A DNA stretch of 64,000 nucleotides from Hygrocybe punicea (taxonomy: Eukaryota > Basidiomycota > Agaricomycetes > Agaricales > Hygrophoraceae), in NCBI GenBank assembly GCA_963556145.1, contig OY744461.1:2728001-2792000 (forward strand). The letters run 5' to 3'. Below the pieces are notes generated by a model. That model did not search any database and had not been told where the DNA came from. It saw only the letters and a program-made list of their open reading frames with translations. A program made the translations under genes and the position numbers. Position 1 is the first letter of the stretch. The number at the start of each line of letters is the position of its first letter. This document shows positions 11,865-21,314 of the stretch, piece by piece.

Positions 11865-13543
11865 AAGCCCTGTCTCTGTGTTTGAGGGGCTGTCTCTTCC
11901 AACTCTCGTAGAAAGGGGGGCAGGAGCGGGTTATCGTCAAACCAGCTCCTGTGCTGAGGGGGGCTGGCTACGAGTTCTGGTTGGCTGGCGAGCTGTGGTG
12001 GCTGTCCTAATGGAGTTCTGTTGGAGGAGGATGCCACTTCGTTGCGGTCATGTCCCTTGAATCCTAGAGTGGTTTGCCGTAGCCTTGATTGCGTGCGGTT
12101 GCTCGTGGTCTTGTGAAAGCCTCTCAGGTCTCTGTTGCAGGTCCTAAAGCCTTCCCCCACGTAACCCGTATAGCCTGGAAGCGATGGGAGGGGGGAGGAG
12201 GCCTGGACGGGAAGCGCTGGCATCAAGGTGAGGGTTTTGCTACTGAATTGCATGTTATATCCCTCTCTAGTTTGCGTCCATGGCTCATTAGTTGGGAAGA
12301 ATGGAAGGGTGTTATCACTTAGCCGTTCGTTCAGTTCCTCGCATTTATTCAGGAATGTGGGGCAGGCTCTATCCCAGCTGGCGTGACCATCCTGTTGGCA
12401 TGGTGTGCAGCATTTTTGGGCCTCCTGCGTGCAGTCAGCTGTGTGGTGATCTTTGGTGCACATACCGCAGGTGTCTTTTTCCGCCTTACAGCTTGCCGCG
12501 TGATGATCCCAACCTTGACATTTCATGCATCGCGTAGGTTCCCTTTTGCATTTGGCGACATTAATTCTCTTGTGGCAAATGTGTATCACTTTTCGTATAG
12601 CCAAGTTTGCAGCCTCCAGGGTCACGAAGGAGAGTATGATGTGTCCACAGATTTGGTCTGGGGAGCACCTGCCCGGTGGTTTTACCCACTGTGCTTTGAC
12701 AATGGTGTTCTCCGTGAGCCCATTCACATCCTCTATTTCCCGAAGGTCTCTTGTTTTGTCCATACGGAACGATAGCAGTACGAAGTGGGCTATTGTCGCA
12801 AAGGTTCTCTGTTTAAATGTTGTGTTTTTGCAGAACAGGGCAAGGAAGTTTTTGCTATTCGTTTTATCCGAGATCCAACTTGCTGACTTGTCTGAGTTGG
12901 CTTCCAGAAGGACTCCTCCGCTCCTCAGCTTGGTTGCTCCCTTGACCTTGATCTCCGGTGCGGCTTTAATCTTCCTCAACATTTCGTTAGCCTTTTCTAC
13001 GATCTCAGTAAGACTCATCTTGATCAGCTCTCCTCCTCCCTCTGCATCATTAACCGTGTCAAGTAGTATCTGCCTTGCTTTGATGGCTTCCCTGGCTTGG
13101 GCGCGACTCGCCGTGCGAGGGTCAAGATGAGAGACTGTGTTCACGTGCAATGGCGATTGGTGTTTGTTTAGGGCCTCTTTGTATGAGCTAGCTGAAGAAT
13201 CTAGTTTCTGTGAAGTATCCGTGATTTTACCCGCAGCTGCAGCTGTATCGTTCCTCATATCCGCAGCTGCTTTTCCTACGTCTTCCATGGCCCTGTGAAT
13301 CGTGTCTTGTAAGTTTAGTTCCACTGATTTAGTTATGCCTTTCGAGAGTTCTTCAAGCGACGGTTCGAGTGCGGCCTCCAGATAAGCACCAAGGTTGTCT
13401 ATTTGCTGCATGAGTTTCTCGGAGTGGGTCCAGAGCCCTCGTTCTAACTCCATTTCTCTGGTGTGCCCGTCAATTAGCAAGGATAAGGCGCGTATGACAT
13501 TAGCCGTTGGTTTGAGCTCGATGGGTTTGATTTCTTCTGCCAC
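11861..13543 (-). CDS. LINE ORF1, gag-like nucleic-acid-binding protein
   Basis: About 560 residues. The N-terminal half is helical and charged (residues about 30-230, coiled-coil-like). A middle segment follows, then CCHC-type knuckles at roughly 340-400: CMKCQGWDHHAASC and CGMCTKDHHTADC, plus a further Cys-rich stretch. The C-terminus is polar and Pro/Ser-rich. No ATG opens this frame at its 5' end (the first codon listed is GTG at 13543). An upstream frame starting at ATG 13742 (MPSVKLHCPW) appears to join it by a one-base shift near 13640, so ORF1 is probably frameshifted. The stop overlaps the ORF2 ATG by four bases. Confidence 0.75.
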   Translation of the reverse strand: MAEEIKPIELKPTANVIRALSLLIDGHTREMELERGLWTHSEKLMQQIDNLGAYLEAALEPSLEELSKGITKSVELNLQDTIHRAMEDVGKAAADMRNDTAAAAGKITDTSQKLDSSASSYKEALNKHQSPLHVNTVSHLDPRTASRAQAREAIKARQILLDTVNDAEGGGELIKMSLTEIVEKANEMLRKIKAAPEIKVKGATKLRSGGVLLEANSDKSASWISDKTNSKNFLALFCKNTTFKQRTFATIAHFVLLSFRMDKTRDLREIEDVNGLTENTIVKAQWVKPPGRCSPDQICGHIILSFVTLEAANLAIRKVIHICHKRINVAKCKREPTRCMKCQGWDHHAASCKAEKDTCGMCTKDHHTADCTQEAQKCCTPCQQDGHASWDRACPTFLNKCEELNERLSDNTLPFFPTNEPWTQTREGYNMQFSSKTLTLMPALPVQASSPLPSLPGYTGYVGEGFRTCNRDLRGFHKTTSNRTQSRLRQTTLGFKGHDRNEVASSSNRTPLGQPPQLASQPELVASPPQHRSWFDDNPLLPPFLRELEETAPQTQRQGL

Positions 13544-13879
13544 CAGCCGGAGTAACTCTGACAGAGTAGTTAGTGAGAGAACGGATTCCGAGTCTATTAC
13601 CTGCTTGTCTTCTAGGTATGTTCTGGCTTGTTCTGTGTTGGCCAGCTCCTGTCAGCTGCCCTGCCTTTGGTGTTTGGGGTTCTCTTGACATTCGGTCTTC
13701 CTTGGGCATTGTCCATGGGCAGTGTAGTTTGACGGAGGGCACACATGGCTCTCGTTCTTACTCTTTCAGTAGCTCTGTTCTTGTTCTTCTCCGTGTCCTC
13801 AAAGTTATTTGAGAGTGGAATTATAGTGGGTTTTTAGGCCTAAAGCTGTCTAAGACGAGACTCTTAATTTCAGGGTCCC

Positions 13880-14250
13880 AGATGGGGTGCCACCATGTAT
13901 AAGGTCAAGATACGTTCGGCCGACTTATACATGCATCAAAGGCAGGCTCACCACTTGCACCACATGCCACTGGGCAAAAGTCAAGTGCGTTTGGCCAGAG
14001 GACAAGGAATTGTCTGGCGTTGGGGAAGCCGGCCCAAGCCAGAAGAGGTTGAAGACAGTACCGAAGCAAGCACCAGCACCGAGTTTCAACTGAAAGGTGA
14101 CCTTGAAGTTGATAATGCCAGTGGAACAACTTCTGGGGTCGAAGGCAACTCCATCTATTGTTGATCCTCAGCCCTGAAAATCAACCATGCATACACCGAG
14201 CCTGAGCCTGAGATTGACACCGATGGACTCCCCACACTCCTCAATCCCTT
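13880..14250 (+). pseudogene. Captured fragment of the Zn-cluster gene found at 27361-35879
   Basis: This 370-bp stretch matches 34785-35139 almost base for base in order: the CIKGR segment, the CxxC-x6-C block (CTTCHWAKVKC here, CTECHWAKVKC there), PKQAPAPSF, and the downstream PSPRLTPISS-coding region. The first Cys pair of the zinc cluster is lost, stop codons follow PSFN, and the copy ends where arm 2 begins. It includes an intronic or frame-shifted stretch, so it was copied from DNA and not from a spliced message. Confidence 0.85.
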
Positions 14251-14254
14251 CTGA

Positions 14255-16384
14255 ATGAGCCCTTTCAGCATATCTTTCCCATGCTACATGGGTCAGCTGA
14301 GATGGACAATTCCCACTCCAAGTGGGCCAGCTAATCTCGGCCGACCAATATCTTTCTCCAGGGAAAATGGCTTGGCCGAGGGTTCCATGTTCCAAGAGGC
14401 ATGGGTTGGCTGGGGCAGAGGGATATATTGGTTGGCCATGGAACATGGATTGGCCGACCTGTCTGGGTATTTTGCCTGGCCATGGAATATGCATTGGCCG
14501 ACCGGTCTGGGTATTTAGGCTGGCCATGGACAATGGATTGGCAAATGGGTCTGGGTATTTCAGCTGGCCATGGGAGATGGATTGTCCGACCGGTCTGGGT
14601 ATTTCACTTGGCCATGGTTGGCAAAATGGTCTGTGTATTTTGGCTGACCATGGACCATGGGTTGGCAGAAGGGTCTGAGTATTTCAGCTGGCCATGGACC
14701 ATGGATTGGCTGCCAGCCCTGGGTATTTTGGCTGGCCATGGAACATGGGTCGGCTGACTGGTCTGTGCATTTCAGCTGGCAACATGGATTGGCTAATCCT
14801 GGTATATTGGCTGGCCATGAAACATGGATTGGCTGACTGCAAGGGGTATTCAGCTGGCCATGGAACATGGATTGGCTGACCTCTGTGTGTTTATCGGCTG
14901 GCCATGAGACATGGATTGGCTGACTCTACTGGGTGTAGCCATGGAACCTGGGTTGGCCAAAGCTTTGGTTATATGACATGGCCATAGCACCTGGGTTGGC
15001 CAAAGCTCCAGTTACATTGGGATGGCCACAGCTCTAATTCCATCAGCTGTCAACATGATATGCCTTGGCCAACACTCAGAATACATTGGCTGGTCATGGC
15101 ACATGGGTTGGCTGTTCCTAATGGGTCTTTGGCTGCTTGTGGGCCATGGATTGGCCAGTGCCAGAGATATAATGGCCAGCCATGATACGGCTGACCTTGT
15201 GACATAGGGTTAGGGTTTACACCGATAAAATGCAATAAATTCCTTCTAAGACATTGACAGCTTAACATTAGAACAAGTTCTGCTACTGTTAATTCACAAA
15301 TGCCTCTGAAAGGATAACAAGCAAGACACCAACACCATTCAGTCTTGATCTCAAAGGAGGAGCTCTTCTCCTTCTTGATCAAGACTGACTGACAAAGAAA
15401 ATACTAACAAATATTTTGCAAACAAATATCCAAAAATGGATACTGAAATCAACCAAACTAATAATATTACCTGGTCTCAATGTCACTAAAGGGAGGCTTA
15501 AAAGTAATAATGAGACTTACCTGGTCAACTTTCAATGATGCCACCAGGCCCACTACAAGTAGGTTGCCCAGCAAGGAAATCAGGGGGATTCACCCGCCCT
15601 TTCATTCCTGAAGACCTGTACAGTGACAAGCACTCATTTCTGAGGACCAGACACCAACAGTTGGCACGCAGAGATGCCACAATGTTCATTCAAGTTGAAC
15701 AGATAACTTCAACAAAAGATACATTCAGTAATGGGGTAATACAAATTAATCACTCATCTGGATGCAAACATACCAAAGAAGATACCTGACAGTGAAAAAG
15801 AGGAACATACCACAATAATCAAGTAGTCCTGTGAAGTGAACAGATGTGAGCAACAAAGCCTGAGGAAATCACCTACCAGTTAAGACCATGACACTCCAGA
15901 ATCTCTGGTTGTTGCCTGGTACAATAACCAAGGATTCTGTAGTGTCACCAAAAGTGGTAGTGGTGGTTGTGAGGTAAGGAGAAAATCTCAACCGTGTTTG
16001 ATGGGCTTGTACTTATTTGTTCATGTGACTTAACGTGTTTGTTGATCACATGTCACAAAGTGTGATGTCACATTGGGCCGTCCAAACGTTACGTCACATT
16101 TGTCACATGTCGCATCTCAATAATCATGTGACACGCGAGTATAATAATCATATTCTGAGGGCAGGAATCCTGCCCTCATCTCATAGGTGAAAAATAAAAA
16201 TAATAATGATACGACGAGGGCAGGGAATCACCTTGCCCTCGTCTCACTATGTATAATAGGTACAAAAGAATAATAATAATAACGATATGACAAGGGCAGG
16301 GAATCACCCTGCCCTCGTCTCATCGCTGATCCACCCTGACGGTTGGGTTCATGACCACCATTGCCATCGCTGCTGCTGCCATTC

Positions 16385-16416
<32 letters not shown>

Positions 16417-16512
16417 GTTGCTGTTGTGGCTGCAGGCTTCGTCTCGGTGCAGTAACAACTCCAAGGCAGTAGTAGTACATAAAATAAGCAAAAAAACACT
16501 GATGACTTACCA
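14255..16512 (-). repeat. Arm 2 of the long inverted-repeat family (reversed)
   Basis: From 14255 to about 15960 this is the reverse complement of arm 1, and onward to 16512 it is the reverse complement of arm 3. Inner to outer it comprises the inverted repeat of 11280-11405, a 44-bp minisatellite, the unique segment with an empty hAT target at 15280-15287, a CACATGTCACA-rich stretch (15990-16140), a hairpin with the word ctgccctc, and the serine-codon microsatellite exon. It lacks the MITE of arms 1 and 3. Confidence 0.85.
14400..14935. repeat. 44-bp minisatellite, array 2 (reverse of array 1)
   Basis: The unit is the complement of array 1, with words such as gctggccatggaacatggat and gaccggtctgggtattt repeating at about 44 bp. 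Copies from about 14600 on are more diverged and have indels, and the array fades out by 14935. Confidence 0.85.
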
Positions 16513-18297
16513 TACATGTCATCCTTTTCTTCGTCGCCATCATCCATGTCTGCTGCTGCCTGTCACTGCTGCTGCTGCCCTTGCCGTTGCTGCCCTTGCT
16601 GTTGCTGTTGCTACTACTGCTACTGCTGCTGCCATGGCCGTTGCTGCTGCCATTGCCATTGCTGCTGTTGCTGTTGCGGCTGCTGCTGTTGCAATTGCCA
16701 TTGCTGCCGCCACTGCCGTGGGTACTGTTGCCGCTGTGCTGCCAGTCCTGTTGCTGCTGCCGACACAGTAACAACTGAAAAGCATAATTGGACTAGTACA
16801 TAAAATAAGCAAAAAATACATACGACTTACCATTGTCATCCTTTTCTTCGTCGTTGTCATCCGCGTCTGGGTCTTCGTTGCCTGGGTCTTTGTTGTCGTC
16901 GACCACATCCGCATCTGGGTCATCCCCATCTTTGTCTCCGCCGACCCGGGCTCCATCGTCCACACCGTCCCCATACCATTGTGGTTCCCGTCTCTCATCG
17001 TCATCCTCGTTCTTGTTGTTCTGGTCCCCGTGTCCATCATTCCCATCCCCATTCTTGTCGTTCCGGTCTCTGTTCTTGTCGCTCCAGTCTGTCATTCCAG
17101 TCCCCATTCCGTTCTTATCGTTGCCATCCCCCCTCTCTTCATTCCTGTCCTCGTTGTTAGGGTTGACCATGGGTACAGGTCAACCCGCGGTATTTCCGAA
17201 ACGGGTTGCACAGGTAACGGTTGCCAAATCTGGCACCCACGACCACACCCTGACCCGTACCTGTGGTTTCACGGTTTTTGACAGGTTAGCAATAACGATA
17301 TGGCCATGCCCTCAGGTATGTTTTTGTCATCATTTAACACTATTCTAATCCCTTTTTTTCAGATCACAACAACACTGACTCGAGCACGACATGTCACCGC
17401 GTCACGAAAGGCCATCTTGGCCCCACTCGTTGACATCCCGGCCCCCCTGTTAACGTCTCGATGACAACAATAACCACAACACAATGAGAAAGCAGGACAG
17501 AAACCAGCCAGAGAGGTGGTGCACCCACTCTCTGGCTATCAGGTATGTCAACATCTCGGCACCCTTCTCAGTAACATCTCCCACCCTCTCCTTAATGCCC
17601 CAGCACCTCTCATGTCTCCCACCCCAGTGTGATGATGACGAGGACGAGGACACACAGCAATGACGTGATGATGACGCAACGGCACATACAACACGATGGG
17701 GCATTAACGAGTCGTTAACGCCCTACGCTACCATCCCACCCCACGACAATGTCAAAATGGCAACACAATGGCAACATTGTCAAGATCAGCTCTGGCCTAA
17801 TGGCCAGACCATTCTGTCGATGACGTTGAGGTTGTGAAGGGGCCGCCAAGCCGTCACACGACTCATGGTCTCAGAAAACCAATGGGTCTGAGGACGCTGA
17901 CAGGTTTTGCCACAACCCGTGGCAAACGGGTGCGGGTGCGGGTTTTACCCGCCTCGGGTACAGATTTGGTGGGTACGGGTACGGTGTTAGCCGAGCCAAC
18001 CCGTCCCATACCCGTGGTCGACCCTACTCGTTGTTGTCATTCTGGTCCTTGTTGTCGCCATTCCGGGAACCATGGTTGTTGCCCTCTTATGGGCCTTGTG
18101 TGGTTGGCTGTCGATGTTGATGTGGTAATGTTCGCAGTCGTCTGATGTGACGTTGCCAGAAAAGACCTAAAAAAGTACATGGAATTAGTTAATAAAAATA
18201 AATCAAACAAACTTAAAATGAAACTTAGCCTGGTGCTCTTCCGCACCAATGTCTGTGGTTGTGGTTTCAAAGAAAGAGTGACGTGGCTTGAACTCAT
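16320..18297 (-). pseudogene. Low-complexity multi-exon gene with duplicated exons, broken by a hAT MITE
   Basis: On the minus strand a short first exon (18297 to about 18215) and a GT/AG intron lead to EGNNHGSRNGDNKDQNDNNE. After removal of the 17158-18026 insert the frame resumes exactly as DRNEERGDGNDKNG. The Asp/Asn-rich exon ends DDNDEEKDDNG at an intron (gtaagtcgtatg...cag). A Ser/Asn/Gly-rich exon follows, ending DDGDEEKDDMYG at a nearly identical intron that leads to another such exon. The repeated exon ends and matching introns show tandem exon duplication. Function is unknown; the coding sequence is mostly trinucleotide repeat, so it may be nothing more than repeat-driven ORF. Confidence 0.45.
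17158..18026. mobile_element. Non-autonomous hAT element, 869 bp
   Basis: Perfect 8-bp target duplications CTCGTTGT lie at 17150-17157 and 18027-18034. Ends are tagggttgaccatgggta and, in complement, tagggtcgaccacgggta. Subterminal CGGGT-rich repeats occur at both ends. No transposase is encoded, and the ends differ from those of hAT-1 and hAT-2, so it belongs to another hAT family. It splits the low-complexity gene. Confidence 0.92.
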
Positions 18298-18623
18298 GTG
18301 AGAATTTCAACCGGCGTTTGCCAATTTCCTAAACAGGGCCGAATTGCCATATTGGTACAGGTGGCTGGATTTTCTTATTGCTATTACATGCTGTATAACA
18401 CCTCAATCGCCAGGGAAAGACCCTGAAGGGATGTAAGTATCCCATACCCACAAGTATGGTAAATTTGGTATTTTATTTCAGCCTACAGAGAGAGCTATTC
18501 ACAATGTATTTGGGCCCTCTGCCAAAATTTGACCCTTAAACACCCAACTTTTCAAGTACTCATCTAGAAAATCTAAAATTAATTGTAGCAGTACTAGGTG
18601 AAGCACACTTCATTGTTACAATA

Positions 18624-18812
18624 AGTGCCTGGTGGTTAGTAGTCCAGGAAATGTGCTGTAGCCAACAAATGGTAAAGCTGTGAGTTGCATGACTTGAATC
18701 CAAATAATGGGACTTTTGATTGATGGGACTTTTGATTGACCAGCCAATAATGCGAAGTTCCAAACACATTTTGGCTACAGCACATGTCCTGGACTACTAA
18801 CCACCAGGCACT
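18624..18812. mobile_element. 189-bp MITE with TA target duplication
   Basis: Terminal inverted repeats of about 40 bp start agtgcctggtggttagtagt and have one mismatch. The element is flanked by TA at 18622-18623 and 18813-18814, as for Tc1/mariner-type MITEs. It sits at the edge of arm 3, next to the duplicated intron (gtcatcagtgattttttgc). Confidence 0.85.
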
Positions 18813-18814
18813 TA

Positions 18815-20900
18815 GTCATCAGTGATTTTTTGCTTATTTTATGTACTACTAATGCCTTGCAGGCGTTACTGCACCAAGGCAAACCTGCAATGGCAACAGC
18901 AATGGCAAGAGCAGCAGCAGCCCGAACAGCAGCAGCAGCAGGGGACCGGAACGACAACCACGGGTACCAGAACGACAACCATGGGGACTGGAACAACAAC
19001 CATGGGGACGGCAACAATGACAGCAGGGACTGGAACGACAACCATGGGGACAGCAACGATGACAGCAAGCACAGGAACGACGACAGCAGCAGCAGCAGCA
19101 GACACGACAACGGCAATGGCAGCAGCAGCGGTGGTAATGAACCCAACCGTTGGGGTGGCTCAGCAATGAGACGAGGGCAGGGTGATGCCCTGCCCTCATT
19201 ATATTATTATTATTGTATTTTGTACCTATTATACATAGTGAGATGAGGGCAGGATTCCTGCCCTCCGAATATGATGATTATTACCATTGGTGTGTAACTC
19301 ACATGTCACATGATTAATGCGACGTGACAGGTCACATGATTGATGAGACGCGACATGTCACAAGTGTGATGTAACGTTTGGACGGCCCAACGTGACATCA
19401 CACTTTGTGACATGTCGTCGACAAAGACGTTAAGTCACATGAACAAAGAAGTACAAGACCATCAAACATGGTTATTTTCTTCTTACCTCACAACAACTAC
19501 TACCACCTTTGGTGACTCCACAGGATCCTTGGTTATTGCACCAGGCAATAACCAGAGATTCTGGAGTGTCATTGTCTTAACTGGTATGTGATTTCCTCCC
19601 TCATATTCATCACTTCACCGACTACTTTATTATTGTGGTATGTTCTTTGTTATGTTTCACAGGAGACGGATGAGGATTTTTTGCCATCATAGAATATTGC
19701 GATATCCACTTAAATGTTGTAAACAATAAGGTTATCTAAAAGTGATATTCACACTGAAGACAGTGCAGGCAGAATTTTAAACTATTTGGTCTCCAGACAT
19801 TCAGGCATGTGGCTTTGTGCCCAAACATCTGGAGAGTAAATAATCTAAAATTTTGCTGCACTATCTTTGGTGTGAATACTAACCTTACTTTTTACAACAT
19901 TTTTTGGACTGATAATAACAAACCAAATAATTTCAATATTTGAGTGGAGATCACAATATTCTTTGATGGCAAAAAATCCTCATCTGTCTCCTGTGTTTGC
20001 ATGCAGATAAGAGATTAATGTGTATTATCCCATTACTGACAGTGTCGTTTTTTGAACTGAGCTATTCAACTTGAATGAATATTGTGACATCTCTGCGTGC
20101 CAACTGTTGGTGTCTGGTCCTCAGAAAGTACTGCTTGTCACTGTACAGGTCTTCAAGAATGAAAGAGCAGGTGAATCCCCCTGATTTCCTTGCCAGGCAA
20201 GCTACTGGTAGTGGGCCTGGTGGCATCATTGAAATTTGACCAGGTAAGTCTCATTATTAAGCCTCCCATTAGTGACATTGAGACCAGGTAATGTTCTTAG
20301 TGTGGTTGATATGAGTGTTTATGTTGAAATATTTTTGGTTATGTGTTTGCAAAGATTTTGGTAGTATTTTCTTTGTCAGTCAGTCTTGATCAAGAAGGGG
20401 AAGAGCTCCTCCTTTGAGATCAAGACTGAATGGCTTGGTGTCTTGCTTGATATCCTTTCAGGGGCATTTGTGAATTGACAGTAGCAGTACTTGTTGTAGT
20501 GTTAAGCTGTGACTGGTTTAGAATGAATGTATTGAATGTTATCGGCCTCAACCCAAACCTTAAGTCAGATTGTCAGCCAACCATATCATGGCTGGCCAAT
20601 ATATCTCAGGCCTGCCAATCCATGGCCCACAGCCAGCCAAAGACTTGATAGGATCAGCTAACTCATGTCCCATGACCAGCCAATGTATTCCTCGTGTAGG
20701 CTAACCCTATGGGCAGGTGATGTATCCATAACATTGGCCAACCCATATCTCATGAGCAGCCAAAAGACTCAAAGGAGCAAACGACCCATGTTTGATCAGC
20801 CAATATACTAACGAGGATTGGCCAACCTATGACTATGTCCTATGGTGAGCCCAGTATACCACTAACTGTTGTCAATTTGTGTTCCATGTACAGCTGGGAT
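18815..20900 (+). repeat. Arm 3 of the long inverted-repeat family
   Basis: This is the reverse complement of arm 2 from 16512 down to about 14950 and a direct copy of arm 1 (1-1023 plus 10065-10470). It includes the microsatellite exon (18880-19150), the gggcaggattcctgccctc hairpin, the foldback MITE, and the uninterrupted hAT-1 target at 20480-20487. The copy stops at about 20900, before the 44-bp array, where unrelated sequence starts. Confidence 0.85.
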
Positions 20901-21314
20901 GAGTATATACGAAACAGGTACTACTACTAGGCCACAGGGAGTACAACTTTTATCATACAATGTACAATGCGGGTGCCACGCGGATAGTCATGTGATCGAG
21001 TGTGCCCAAACACAAACAAGTCTTATCGCGCTCTACATCTTCACCATACCCTCATCCCCTCCCGCCATTCATGGCTCTTCCTGAGGCGCTGGTCACCATC
21101 TCCCCAACTTCCTGAGGCACTGGTCGTCGTCTCTCTTTTCATTGCCACTCATTCATGCACCGCTCACCCACATTTGTATGTAAGGCCACACTTGAGTGTG
21201 GCCTCTCGCCTTTACGGTATGTGGCAGTCTTCCTTCATTCCGCATTTAACTACCACCCCATTCCACAGATGCCACCACATCCTCTCATTTTCACTCACAA
21301 TCCGCTCTATTGCA

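Larger units (their letters stand above)
11406..13742 (-). mobile_element. LINE (non-LTR retrotransposon) fragment, 3'-truncated
   Basis: This minus-strand element has a gag-like ORF1 with zinc knuckles followed by the start of an ORF2 with an endonuclease domain. The two ORFs overlap by four bases (ATGA), typical of LINEs that reinitiate translation. Reverse transcriptase is absent because ORF2 stops matching at the inner inverted repeat near 11405. Usual LINE truncation removes the 5' end, so losing the 3' end here points to a later rearrangement. Confidence 0.8.

Noticed and set aside
16349..17052. Leu-, Cys-, Ala- and Met/Thr-rich frames over the trinucleotide tracts
   Set aside because: They are the alternative frames of the same CTG/CAG-type repeats; only the minus-strand frame with DEEKDD exon ends and matching introns was kept, and that with low confidence.
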